Positions 1 through 7,304 of a DNA stretch of 64,000 nucleotides are shown here, piece after piece. How positions within the stretch are numbered: position 1 is the first letter of the stretch; each line of letters starts with the position of its first letter. The position numbers were made by a program, and so were the translations under genes. The stretch covers positions 1 through 64,000 of the forward strand of contig JAEZZO010000064.1 in assembly GCA_023418475.1 (NCBI GenBank). Reading direction: 5' to 3'. The notes beneath the pieces are model-generated. The model ran no database searches and was not told where the DNA came from. It worked only from the letters and a program-made list of their open reading frames with translations. This stretch comes from Bacillota bacterium. GTDB lineage: Bacteria; Bacillota; Clostridia; Lachnospirales; Lachnospiraceae.

Positions 1-63
1 GAGCAGAAGCACAAGACAAAACGGGATATAACGAACAAATACTTGAAGTAAGGGGCTGATAAG

Positions 64-1029
64 ATGTCTGATGTTAAGTGGATACAGATTGCGACGGGTA
101 TTTTTGATAACCGTAAAATTAAGCAGATCGAGCGGATGCCGGAGGGTGATGCAATCATTGTGGTTTGGATCAAGCTGCTTTGCCTTGCCGGTACCTGCAA
201 CAAGAACGGGCTGATTTACTTCACGGAGGAAATACCGTATACGGATGATATGCTTGCGACAGAATTCGGTATGGAGCAGCCGCAGCGTTTCAACGTGCTT
301 AAGCTGGCACTTGCTACTTTTGTAAGATTTAAAATGATTGAAATCATTGACAGTGTCTATTTCATTTCTTCCTGGGAGAAGTATCAGAATACGGATGCGC
401 TGAATAAAATCCGTGAGCAGACCCGGCTTCGCGTTTCAAAGCACAGGGAGAATAAAAAGGTTACATGTAACGTTACAGTAACGGACAATGTAACGCAATG
501 TAACGCGACTGATAAAGATAAAGAAAAAGAAATAGAAAAAGATATATATATAAATACTGTGCAAAATGATTGCACTGCAAAAGCAGTTGATGCAGAGATT
601 GGACCAGTGACGGATGATAATGCCAGGGCAACTAAGGCAGAGGTTGAAGCTTTCTTTGAAGGTGTCTGGAAGCTGTACCCTAACAAAAAAGGAAAGGGAC
701 AAGTATCGGATAGCAAGAAGGAAAAGCTTTATAAAATCGGTTTCAGTAAATTGTCTATTGCTATCAGCCGGTACCAGCAGGAGCTTAACAAGGATGGTTG
801 GCGGCAGCCGCAGAATGGATCAACCTTCTTTAACAGCGGTTATATAGATTATCTGGATGGTAATTATCAGCCAAGCGCGCTGAGTCCGCCGCAACCGAAG
901 CCACCTTCACAGCATCAACCTTTACAGTCCAGGCAATCAACAAATAAGTTCAACAACTTCCCTCAGCGGCAGTATTCGCCGCAGGAATATGCGGATATGG
1001 AACGGAAGTTGATTAATAAAAGCGGTTAG
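64..1029 (+). CDS. Phage replisome organizer, N-terminal domain protein
   Basis: The first ~120 residues match the phage replisome organizer N-terminal family (start MSDVKWIQIATGIFDNRKI, winged-helix-like, with a conserved W-I-K-L-L-xLAG stretch). A charged low-complexity linker (~residues 140-165, KDKEKEIEKD) leads to a second small helical region around residues 195-260 resembling the helicase-loader part of DnaD-like proteins. It probably recruits host helicase to the phage origin. The AAGGGGCTG SD lies 6 bases before the ATG. The extreme C-terminus is Pro/Gln rich. It is the first complete gene of the early region; no downstream ssb or dnaC-like gene is seen. Confidence 0.8.
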   Translation: MSDVKWIQIATGIFDNRKIKQIERMPEGDAIIVVWIKLLCLAGTCNKNGLIYFTEEIPYTDDMLATEFGMEQPQRFNVLKLALATFVRFKMIEIIDSVYFISSWEKYQNTDALNKIREQTRLRVSKHRENKKVTCNVTVTDNVTQCNATDKDKEKEIEKDIYINTVQNDCTAKAVDAEIGPVTDDNARATKAEVEAFFEGVWKLYPNKKGKGQVSDSKKEKLYKIGFSKLSIAISRYQQELNKDGWRQPQNGSTFFNSGYIDYLDGNYQPSALSPPQPKPPSQHQPLQSRQSTNKFNNFPQRQYSPQEYADMERKLINKSG

Positions 1030-1042
1030 GAAGGAGCAGAAC

Positions 1043-1327
1043 ATGAGTAAGCGTAAATGCAGGTTGGACGACAATGAGCTTGCTGTTCATGAAATGGCGG
1101 TGAAGCTCAGGAAAAAGACAGATGAACAGCTGGTCGAAGCTTTTCAGCAGATCTATGACCAGGGATACCAGAATGGCCTTGAGAAAAATAAAGTTCCGGA
1201 TGGTGAGATATTTGCCGGTGAGAAGGCAAAAGAGGATTTTCTCACGTTGGTGCAGAATACGCAAGGTATTGGCAGGGCCATTTATGAAAAGATCAAAGGG
1301 ATTGTATTGCAGGAAAAAGCAAATTAG
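1043..1327 (+). CDS. Small phage early protein, unknown function
   Basis: A 94-residue charged protein, 13 bases after the replisome organizer and preceded by AGGAGCAG, so it is probably co-transcribed. It is predicted mostly helical, with many Lys/Glu residues and no cysteine pair, membrane segment or recognised motif. Position suggests a replication accessory or regulatory role, but nothing in the sequence shows what it does. Confidence 0.6.
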   Translation: MSKRKCRLDDNELAVHEMAVKLRKKTDEQLVEAFQQIYDQGYQNGLEKNKVPDGEIFAGEKAKEDFLTLVQNTQGIGRAIYEKIKGIVLQEKAN

Positions 1328-1405
1328 TGGTACCGGTGATGTGGTGGAAGGTTTGATGAATGCTGTAATTACCGGTGAGAGAATGAAGATGGGAGAGTGT
1401 AGGGT

Positions 1406-1597
1406 ATGAAATCTGTAAATACAAATAGCAAGAGTAAATCGATGAATAATACAATGGCTGGTAATGTTGTAGCCGGTGATGAAAAGACCGGAGGTAAGTT
1501 TGTCAAAGTAGAGGACAACCTGGTACCGGCGTTCCCAACGAAGAATGGGTATGAGTACTTTGTGATCAGACCGGCAGGGAAGGTTATGAGAGGGTAA
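1406..1597 (+). CDS. Small phage protein, unknown function
   Basis: A 63-residue reading frame with GGGAGAG upstream of the ATG. The N-terminus is Asn/Ser/Lys rich and the C-terminal half (VPAFPTKNGYEYFVIRP) looks structured. Codon use resembles its neighbours. I do not recognise a family. Confidence 0.5.
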   Translation: MKSVNTNSKSKSMNNTMAGNVVAGDEKTGGKFVKVEDNLVPAFPTKNGYEYFVIRPAGKVMRG

Positions 1598-1654
1598 TAC
1601 ATAGCAATTAAAGCTAAAAAAGAGATGGACAGAACACAGCAGAGAAGGGAAAAA

Positions 1655-1894
1655 ATGAAAGCTACAAAGAAACAGATTTTAGATTATATCACAGATTATT
1701 TGAGTGAGCATGGATATTCACCAACTACCAGAGAAATAGGTGACGGAGTCGGGCTGAATTCGACCTCGACCGTTAATAATCATGTGAGGAAAATGCTAGA
1801 AAGCGGAATGCTTGAAACAGATACGGAAGGCTGCTCTCCGCGCGCACTGAGAGTGCCTGGCATGAAATTTGTCCGCAAGGATGCAGTGAATTAG
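1655..1894 (+). CDS. Stand-alone LexA-type DNA-binding domain (no peptidase)
   Basis: A 79-residue protein that is only the N-terminal winged helix of LexA: Q-I-L-DYI, then SPTTREIG with the recognition segment LNSTSTVNNHVRKML, ending in SPRALRVPGMKF, the place where LexA continues into its autoproteolytic domain. No Ser/Lys peptidase dyad exists downstream; the gene stops at 1894. Start: AGAAGGG precedes ATG 1655, while the in-frame ATG at 1625 has no good SD. It should bind SOS-box-like operators but cannot undergo RecA-stimulated cleavage. A perfect SOS box lies 1.6 kb downstream. Repressor, decoy or modulator of host LexA are all possible. Confidence 0.75.
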   Translation: MKATKKQILDYITDYLSEHGYSPTTREIGDGVGLNSTSTVNNHVRKMLESGMLETDTEGCSPRALRVPGMKFVRKDAVN

Positions 1895-1949
1895 TTATTT
1901 GAAAACGCGTTATGCGATTCAATAAAATCTACGAAAGGAGAGAAATGAA

Positions 1950-2351
1950 ATGAGTAAGCTATTAACCAAGATTGACCTGAATAAGTTTGCCGGTGGTACT
2001 CTGCAGGAAAAATTCAATGATGCAATGAGGGAAATTGCACAGAATATGAAAGACCCAAATACTAGCTACAGGAACAAAAGAGGTATTACCATTTCCATCG
2101 GTTTTACACAAAATGAGCAAAGGGATAATGTCAATGTATCAATTAATGTCGTTACGAAACCATCCCCGGTAATGCCGATCGAGACAACTATGTACATCGG
2201 CAAGGACCTGGATACCGGCGACATAGAGATCCGGGAGTACGGGAAGCAGATTGCCGGTCAGCTGAGTATCAGTGATTTACCGGAGACAAAGGAAGCTGAA
2301 GAAACAGAGGAACATTCAAGCAAGGTTAGAAACCTGCGTGAAGTAAGATAA
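1950..2351 (+). CDS. Phage protein, unknown function
   Basis: 133 residues, with AAAGGAG upstream. Start MSKLLTKIDLNKFAGGTLQEKF; a central beta-rich region and an acidic C-terminus (KEAEETEEHSS). This arrangement is common for conserved early proteins of clostridial prophages that precede the larger protein encoded next. No catalytic motif is seen; function unknown. Confidence 0.65.
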   Translation: MSKLLTKIDLNKFAGGTLQEKFNDAMREIAQNMKDPNTSYRNKRGITISIGFTQNEQRDNVNVSINVVTKPSPVMPIETTMYIGKDLDTGDIEIREYGKQIAGQLSISDLPETKEAEETEEHSSKVRNLREVR

Positions 2352-2367
2352 TAAGGAGGATTTGATT

Positions 2368-3096
2368 ATGATCAAAGAAGCATTGCAGTATATTATCGGC
2401 TTACAACAGCCAAGAACGGAAGTAATTAACGGAGATACCTATTGTAGCGGGAAGGATAGTCTATACCGGGTTGATGTGGATTTGCGGGCCGAAGCATTGG
2501 GAATGTCCACCTTAACCAGTTTAATTGATTACATAAAGGCAGATGTTGATATGCTTTCACAAGATAAGAACAAGTTGATCGTGCATGTGGCTTCTCCGAC
2601 AAGAGTACTGCTGATTTCGGAGCTGGATTGTGATCGGAAGCGTGAAGTGCTGATCGAGGTAAACGCTAATTTACCGAAAATTCGCTTTAATGAGTTTATT
2701 GACCAGGAAGCATTTATTATCATGATGCAGTCGATGTTCATCCAGAATGAGGACAGATCAATAGTCCTTCAGGTAGCCGGTAATGTGGAAGATGGTACTG
2801 TGGCAAATTACAAAGATGATGGAATTACCCAAAAGGCAACCATCAGAACTGGTCTGGCGAACAAGGACGATGTAGTTGTTCCCAATCCGGTGAGTCTAAT
2901 TCCTTTTAGAACCTTTCATGAGATTGATCAGCCGGAATGCAGCTTCGTGTTCCGTATGAATAACGGTAGCCGGGGAGTTTCCTGCGCACTGTTTGAAGCT
3001 GATGGAGGAGCATGGAAGAATGAAACGGTTGAAATGATTGCAGCTTACCTGACGGATCAGCTTGCGGATGATCAAAGAATTATAGTATTATCGTAA
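2368..3096 (+). CDS. Conserved phage protein, unknown function
   Basis: 242 residues from ATG 2368; AAGGAGGA sits 7 bases upstream, whereas the alternative TTG at 2362 would lie directly on the SD. Mixed alpha/beta protein without membrane segments. The pattern (residues ~1-60 with Q-Y-I-x-GLQ, then long beta-rich core) resembles DUF2303-like early phage proteins, but I could not verify that. It ends the first early operon; a hairpin follows at 3133-3161. Confidence 0.65.
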   Translation: MIKEALQYIIGLQQPRTEVINGDTYCSGKDSLYRVDVDLRAEALGMSTLTSLIDYIKADVDMLSQDKNKLIVHVASPTRVLLISELDCDRKREVLIEVNANLPKIRFNEFIDQEAFIIMMQSMFIQNEDRSIVLQVAGNVEDGTVANYKDDGITQKATIRTGLANKDDVVVPNPVSLIPFRTFHEIDQPECSFVFRMNNGSRGVSCALFEADGGAWKNETVEMIAAYLTDQLADDQRIIVLS

Positions 3097-3132
3097 CCTG
3101 TTGCACCGAATTCTGAATAACATATCACACTT

Positions 3133-3161
3133 ATTCTGGCGGTAATAAAAACCGCCAGAAT
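3133..3161. terminator. Hairpin between convergent transcripts
   Basis: A perfect 11-bp inverted repeat (ATTCTGGCGGT / ACCGCCAGAAT) with a 7-base loop lies between the early operon and the convergent gene at 3171-3452. There is no strong U-tract on either side, so termination is inferred from position and stem strength. Confidence 0.55.
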
Positions 3162-3170
3162 GTATAAGGA

Positions 3171-3452
3171 TTATGCAATAGTCCAGCGATGATTTGTAAT
3201 ATCAAACTGTAATAATATAATTCTCAATTGATCATATGCCTCATATTTGCATTCAAATATTATGAGGTTTCCACGAGGTTTAATCGAATTGATGGCTAAG
3301 ATTTTGTATCGAAAGCGCTCTTCATTCATAACTACGCCGAACCAGCAAGGTATCAGGTCGCCGTTTGAATTATAAGATACATCCGTGCAGATCGGGAAGC
3401 CGGAGGGTAAATTATTATATTTTCGCGGAGTTGGGTATTGTGGGAATTGCAT
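3171..3452 (-). CDS. SOS-box-preceded phage protein, unknown function
   Basis: 93 residues on the minus strand, with GAGGTGAT placed ideally before the ATG. The start MQFPQYPTPRKYNNLPSGFP is followed by a beta-rich domain with W, F and basic residues. A perfect SOS box (3476-3487) lies 24 bases upstream of the start codon, so expression should be LexA-controlled. A similarly small gene lies upstream in the same orientation (3543-3806). The family is not recognised; an induction or damage-response accessory role is inferred from the box only. Confidence 0.6.
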   Translation of the reverse strand: MQFPQYPTPRKYNNLPSGFPICTDVSYNSNGDLIPCWFGVVMNEERFRYKILAINSIKPRGNLIIFECKYEAYDQLRIILLQFDITNHRWTIA

Positions 3453-3475
3453 TAAATCACCTCAACAAAATTATA

Positions 3476-3487
3476 GAACATACGTTC
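3476..3487. promoter_or_regulatory. SOS box (LexA operator)
   Basis: GAACATACGTTC is a perfect match to the Firmicute LexA consensus GAAC-N4-GTTC and sits just upstream of the SD of the minus-strand gene at 3171-3452, overlapping where its promoter would lie. Confidence 0.8.
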
Positions 3488-3542
3488 TTTATAATCAATA
3501 GGAATTAATTGTAAAATATGATTGGATGAGGCAATTCCTGAA

Positions 3543-3806
3543 TTATTTAGATAGAAAATAGTTATCATGTTGCTTAATTTCTAATATTGCTTCCTTGATA
3601 GAATGACATTTATATTGAAAATGATAATAACGATCAGACTCGGAATGCTTATGATATAAATGGATGGGCTTGGATGATCCGGCTATCTTGTGGATAGCCC
3701 AACAATGTCCGGTGCATACAGATTTTAACTCAACATAGCCTGGAACTATGCGGAGTGTTTGAAAGTATAATGTGGATAATAGACGATATTCTGGTTGAGT
3801 AAACAT
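3543..3806 (-). CDS. Small phage protein, unknown function
   Basis: 87 residues, minus strand, with AAGGAG 7 bases before the ATG. Contains one Cys-x2-His-x-Cys-like stretch (CTGHCWAIHK) and several His residues; the C-terminal part resembles a short beta-beta-alpha module. It lies upstream of the SOS-preceded gene in the same orientation; about 55 bases separate its end from the SOS box, so the two may form separate units. No family recognised. Confidence 0.55.
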   Translation of the reverse strand: MFTQPEYRLLSTLYFQTLRIVPGYVELKSVCTGHCWAIHKIAGSSKPIHLYHKHSESDRYYHFQYKCHSIKEAILEIKQHDNYFLSK

Positions 3807-3873
3807 AAGAAACTCCTTAAGTATGGAATGATAGTATAATAAGTTTAGATGCTATAGCATCAGAAAGGACATT

Positions 3874-4308
3874 ATGAAGGTAATTACATTATGGCAGCCA
3901 TGGGCAAATCTAATCATTGATGGAATGAAACGTATTGAAACTAGATCATGGGCTACCTCATATAGAGGCCCGATTGGAATCCATTCAGCTAAAAGACCTC
4001 CTCTCGACGGATTATTAAAAGATTTGGATGAGAAAAGCAGACAATTTGTAATTGAAACATATGGAGAAGTACTTAACTGTAAAGATAAATTTCCAACAGG
4101 TGTAATTCTTGGGCACACTGAACTTATTGAATGTATTCGGATAACAGAAGCATATTCAGCTTATGTCAAGAAATATATGCCAAAAGAATATGCATTTGGA
4201 GATTACACTCCTGGTAGATGGGCTTGGGTTATGGGTGATAATCCTATTAAGTTCTCAGATCCGATACCTGCAAAGGGTATGCAACGACTGTGGAATTATG
4301 ATTTATAA
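3874..4308 (+). CDS. ASCH domain protein
   Basis: 144 residues with the typical ASCH start: MKVITLWQPWANLIIDGMK, then the E-T-R-SW and R-GP-IGIHSAKRP segments forming the beta-barrel nucleotide/RNA-binding cleft, and GRWAWVM near the end. ASCH folds are PUA-related and bind RNA or modified nucleosides. Phage copies are common but mostly uncharacterised. AAAGGA precedes the ATG. It is divergent from the 3543-3806 gene and directly upstream of the late regulator. Confidence 0.85.
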   Translation: MKVITLWQPWANLIIDGMKRIETRSWATSYRGPIGIHSAKRPPLDGLLKDLDEKSRQFVIETYGEVLNCKDKFPTGVILGHTELIECIRITEAYSAYVKKYMPKEYAFGDYTPGRWAWVMGDNPIKFSDPIPAKGMQRLWNYDL

Positions 4309-4413
4309 TTAATGGATAAAAAAGAAAGGGCTATGTACCCTTCCCTTTTCAAATACTTACTAGTCATAAGTATTGTAACATGTTTGTTTTGTATGTACAA
4401 GGGGGTAAAATTT

Positions 4414-4896
4414 ATGGTACAGATGCCTATAATATATCAGGATGGTAAGGTTTTTAAGGAAATTGAATTTCAAATACTACTTCGAAAAGTAGATATCAAA
4501 AATCTTGAAATATCAGTAAACAAGGTTTTTAAATTAGCCGGAACGTATGGGCCGAAAGGAGAGGAAGGGCTAGGAGTTGATTATTCCCGTGTCAATTCCA
4601 GCACACCGGTAGCGCACATTGGCCTGGAAGATGCAATAAGGTTAGCTGCCAAGGACCGAAAGCGCATCAAAGAATTGAAAATTGAAATATCTGAATTAAG
4701 GGCAAGAAAAAGAAGCATGCAAAAAATACTTAAATCATTGGATGATATTGAAGCGCAGCTATTCTATCACAGGGTTATCATGAGAGAGACTCAGGATGTA
4801 GCCGCAGATGAAATTGGTATTTCAAAGAGGCACCTTCAGAGAATGGAGAAGTCACTTAAGACAACTTTCAAATTAGTAAATTGTGAAATTTTCTGA
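4414..4896 (+). CDS. ArpU/RinA-like late transcription regulator
   Basis: 160 residues from ATG 4414 (GGGGG SD). The in-frame upstream codons from 4312 encode a hydrophobic stretch without an SD and are probably not translated. Predicted long coiled-coil helix (~residues 70-115, KDRKRIKELKIEISELRARK), then a sigma-70 region-4-like helix-turn-helix: D-I-EAQLFYHRVI, TQDVAADEIGISKRHLQRMEK. This layout is typical of ArpU/RinA-type activators of packaging and lysis genes. It is followed immediately by the phased TGTCG array, its probable target. Confidence 0.75.
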   Translation: MVQMPIIYQDGKVFKEIEFQILLRKVDIKNLEISVNKVFKLAGTYGPKGEEGLGVDYSRVNSSTPVAHIGLEDAIRLAAKDRKRIKELKIEISELRARKRSMQKILKSLDDIEAQLFYHRVIMRETQDVAADEIGISKRHLQRMEKSLKTTFKLVNCEIF

Positions 4897-4986
4897 ATCA
4901 AAAATCGAATAAATTTATTTTGTACTTTTTCGAGGTTTCATTTTCGAGGAAATATTGAAAATAAGGGGACTGTGGGGTTTTTAACA

Positions 4987-5048
4987 TGTCGCCTTTTATG
5001 TCGTCTTTCATGTCGCCTTTTTGGCGCTTTTATGTCGTCGTTTTGTCG
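4987..5048 (+). promoter_or_regulatory. Helically phased TGTCG iterons at putative late promoter
   Basis: Five exact TGTCG motifs, mostly followed by YCTTTT, begin at 4987, 4999, 5011, 5033 and 5044, with a degenerate TGGCG at 5022, giving steps of 12, 12, 11, 11 and 11 bases, about one DNA turn each. A TACAAT -10-like box follows at 5061-5066 without a good -35. This is the architecture of an activator-dependent promoter; the regulator gene just upstream is the obvious candidate to bind here. Confidence 0.6.
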
Positions 5049-5091
5049 CCTTTTCTATGATACAATATGTATTAGTGAAAATTATATTTGG

Positions 5092-5133
5092 AGACAGAAA
5101 TTCATCCGTTTGAATGAATGGCTGTCTTTTTTT
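5092..5133 (+). terminator. Intrinsic terminator before the recombinase gene
   Basis: AGACAG...ATTCAT pairs with ATGAAT...CTGTCT (two 6-bp helices with a 2x2 internal loop), followed by seven T. It lies about 30 bases after the -10-like box at 5061, so it would stop a short leader transcript unless read through. Confidence 0.65.
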
Positions 5134-5154
5134 ATTGTGCAAGGTGGTGAGGGT

Positions 5155-5736
5155 ATGAATACGGTTGAGCCGATCAGGGATAAAGATCTGATTTCTGACA
5201 TTGCAGATTATTTGAGAAGAAAAAGTGAAAGGGATTATGTCATGTTCCTTTTGGGAATATATTCTGGCTTGCGGATATCTGATATATTGAAATTCAAGGT
5301 AAGGGATATCAAAAACAGAGACTATATTATCATGAGAGAGAAAAAGACCAATAAGGAGAGACGCTTTCCGATCAATGATGAATTAAAACCTGTCATAAGA
5401 GATTATGTGGAAGGAAAGAAGGATTATGAATTCCTGTTCCGATCCAGGAAAGGAAAGAATGAACCGATCTCCAGACAACAGGCCTATAATATTCTACAGG
5501 ATGCAGCTGATGAATTCGATTTATATGCCATCGGAACCCATACGCTTCGTAAGACCTTTGGCTATCATATGTACCAGCAGACACATGATGCAGTAACAAT
5601 TCAGAAGATCCTTAACCATAGTGATTTATCAATTACGCTGAGGTATATCGGTATCAATCAGGATGTTCAGGATTCAACGATGAAGAAGCTAACCTTTAAA
5701 AAGCAACCATTTAATAATTCAAGCCGTAGAAAATAG
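5155..5736 (+). CDS. Small tyrosine recombinase (catalytic domain only)
   Basis: 193 residues from ATG 5155 (GGTGGTGAG SD). An upstream extension to 4972 would translate the TGTCG array and is rejected. Catalytic residues of the tyrosine recombinase fold are visible: Arg in SGLRISD, Lys in KKTNKERR, HTLRKTFG (His-x2-Arg), the LNHSDLSIT His, and Tyr in RYIGIN. The N-terminal arm-binding domain of full integrases is missing. Short recombinases at this place, between late regulator and terminase, recur in clostridial phages and are probably not the lysogeny integrase. Role unknown; dimer or concatemer resolution is possible. Confidence 0.85.
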   Translation: MNTVEPIRDKDLISDIADYLRRKSERDYVMFLLGIYSGLRISDILKFKVRDIKNRDYIIMREKKTNKERRFPINDELKPVIRDYVEGKKDYEFLFRSRKGKNEPISRQQAYNILQDAADEFDLYAIGTHTLRKTFGYHMYQQTHDAVTIQKILNHSDLSITLRYIGINQDVQDSTMKKLTFKKQPFNNSSRRK

Positions 5737-5761
5737 CGGAATTCCTTTTTTTTATACCCTT

Positions 5762-5792
5762 CAATTTGACATATTGAAAGGTTGTCAAATTG
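5762..5792. repeat. 10-bp inverted repeat after recombinase gene
   Basis: CAATTTGACA and TGTCAAATTG, perfect 10-bp arms separated by 11 bases, begin 25 bases after the recombinase stop codon. It could be a recombinase site or a terminator; no U-tract follows, which speaks against termination. Confidence 0.45.
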
Positions 5793-6045
5793 CATTTATG
5801 AATTTTCCGGCATTATATAGAAGGAAGTCTTGAAAATGAATTTTACACAATAATAAGATATGACAAATTCATTTGCTTTTTAAACCCAATATTAGTTATA
5901 TAATTTTGATTAAATTGGAAATAAGTGCTATAACATCTAATAAAAAGCGAATTTTATAAATTAGTATTATATTTATGATATAATTGAATAATATGTTCAA
6001 AGTAGAATATAATTCATAATAAACATTTTAATGAAAGGTAACAGA

Positions 6046-6123
6046 ATGCATAATTGGATCAGATATTATTATTTATGGAGTTTACGTATTATTAAGGGCT
6101 CACAAACAACTACCTTTATTTAG
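6046..6123 (+). CDS. Possible 25-residue peptide in its own transcription unit
   Basis: ATG 6046 is preceded by GAAAGGTAAC and an AT-rich region with TATAAT-like boxes; the peptide begins MHNWIRYYYLWSLRII and the stop is followed at once by a strong terminator. The hydrophobic, Tyr/Trp-rich, basic sequence resembles small membrane-active peptides. Short length makes chance occurrence possible. Confidence 0.3.
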   Translation: MHNWIRYYYLWSLRIIKGSQTTTFI

Positions 6124-6127
6124 ATAC

Positions 6128-6152
6128 AGGGTGCTAAATTAAGCACCCTTTT
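6128..6152 (+). terminator. Intrinsic terminator before accessory cassette
   Basis: AGGGTGCT / AGCACCCT, an 8-bp perfect stem with a 6-base loop and a following T-run. It insulates the accessory operon from upstream phage transcription. Confidence 0.7.
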
Positions 6153-6170
6153 AAATTTATTCTTAAATTA

Positions 6171-6199
6171 TTGTTAAATTATGTATCAAGTGCTATAAT
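6171..6199 (+). promoter_or_regulatory. Sigma-A-type promoter of accessory cassette
   Basis: TTGTTA, 17 bases, TATAAT, ending 22 bases before the ATG of the TIGR04255-like gene. The separate promoter behind a terminator suggests expression from the lysogen independent of phage development. Confidence 0.7.
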
Positions 6200-6221
6200 T
6201 AAGTAAAAGGGAGGTGCTATT

Positions 6222-7013
6222 ATGTACGATGAAATATGTTATAACAAAAATTTTATTGAAGAAGTTATAGTAAGAATTGATTTTTCTAATAGTGTTAATG
6301 ATTTTATTTCTTATATGCCAAAAGAAATAGGAAAGATAATTAAGGATAGATTTCCAATAGCTGAGCCTCAAGATGTTATTGGTGCTGAATTACAAATAAA
6401 CGGGCCTCAAATAAATGGGCCTCAAATAAATGGACAACAAATAAATACACAACAAATGGGATTTAGTAACTTGGGGCTACCAATAATTTCTAAGCAATGG
6501 GTATTTAATTCAAGAGATAGAAAAAATCAATGTATAGTGACACCTAATAGTGTTATTTTTAAGTATAATGCCTATAATATTTACAGCGACTTAAAGATAG
6601 TAGTTAACGATATCATCACAAGTATAAACAATGCATATCCCAATATAGACGCAAAAAGATTAGGTATGAGATATGTTAATAATATAAGGCTTAATGGAGA
6701 TAATGGTTTAATAGTTGACGAATATATAACAGCATTAAATAATTCTAGGAGTTCACATTTGATAAGAAGTGTAACTGTTGTTGAATATAGTCTTGAACAA
6801 GATGATATAAACATTAGGCATCAATATGGTTTTATGAATAAAGATTATCCTGCAATTTTAAATTCGGATGATTTTACAATTGATATAGATGCATATGTAT
6901 CTGGACTATTGTATCTCGATGAAGTTGATGAGTTAATGGATAAAATGCATAAAGAAATACAAAGAGTATTTGAAAATTCAATAACTGATAAACTAAGAGA
7001 TATTATGAAGTAA
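6222..7013 (+). CDS. TIGR04255-like protein (accessory cassette)
   Basis: 263 residues, GGGAGGTGC SD. The N-terminal part (residues 1-50: F-I-EEVIVRIDFSN), central strand-rich part with VFNSRDRKNQCIVTPNSVIF and the conserved late segment Y-SGLLYLDEVDELMDKMHKEI fit the TIGR04255 family, sporadically distributed proteins of unknown function often on mobile elements. Residues ~58-78 hold a short tandem repeat of QINGP-like units. The gene is much more AT-rich than the phage genes around it and starts a three-gene unit (263, 89 and 193 residues). A role in phage exclusion or host benefit is a guess from context. Confidence 0.7.
   Translation: MYDEICYNKNFIEEVIVRIDFSNSVNDFISYMPKEIGKIIKDRFPIAEPQDVIGAELQINGPQINGPQINGQQINTQQMGFSNLGLPIISKQWVFNSRDRKNQCIVTPNSVIFKYNAYNIYSDLKIVVNDIITSINNAYPNIDAKRLGMRYVNNIRLNGDNGLIVDEYITALNNSRSSHLIRSVTVVEYSLEQDDINIRHQYGFMNKDYPAILNSDDFTIDIDAYVSGLLYLDEVDELMDKMHKEIQRVFENSITDKLRDIMK
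6393..6455 (+). repeat. 15-bp tandem repeat inside the TIGR04255-like gene
   Basis: Three near-identical 15-bp units (CAAATAAAYGGGCCT and variants) followed by degenerate ones encode repeated QINGP/QINGQ/QINTQ peptides. The unit length is divisible by three, so copy number can change without breaking the frame. Confidence 0.7.
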
Positions 7014-7033
7014 TATCATTAGTGAGGAATAAA

Positions 7034-7303
7034 ATGGATGAGAAAACAGATGTTTTATCAGAAAGTGGGACTAGTGTCAATAATGATATTTTGAAAATAA
7101 CAATAAGTGACACTAATTTATATGGTATAGAAAAAAAGAATCCTAATGTTAACGCGTTTAATAAAAATCCGATTTCGACTGAAGCAGGTAATATTAATCA
7201 CAATATCCAAAATATCAATGAGAATATTACTGATATACAAATTAAAAATCCAATAAATAAAAATAAACCATGGAGAAAAGTAATTAGAAGGAGTATTGGT
7301 TAG
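7034..7303 (+). CDS. Second cassette gene, unknown function
   Basis: 89 residues from ATG 7034 (TGAGGA SD; the GTG at 7022 would overlap the SD). Extremely Asn/Ile/Lys rich, predicted poorly ordered, ending in a basic tail (KPWRKVIRRSIG). It lies 20 bases after the TIGR04255-like gene and ends one base before the next start codon, so the three genes are very likely co-transcribed and translationally linked. Confidence 0.6.
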   Translation: MDEKTDVLSESGTSVNNDILKITISDTNLYGIEKKNPNVNAFNKNPISTEAGNINHNIQNINENITDIQIKNPINKNKPWRKVIRRSIG

Positions 7304-7304
7304 G

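Noticed and set aside
4312..4413. Membrane-helix-like extension of the late regulator
   Set aside because: No SD at 4312, whereas ATG 4414 has GGGGG at good distance and homologous regulators are soluble.
4972..5154. N-terminal extension of the tyrosine recombinase
   Set aside because: It would translate the TGTCG array into a Cys/Arg/Leu-rich peptide and run through a terminator; ATG 5155 has a proper SD.
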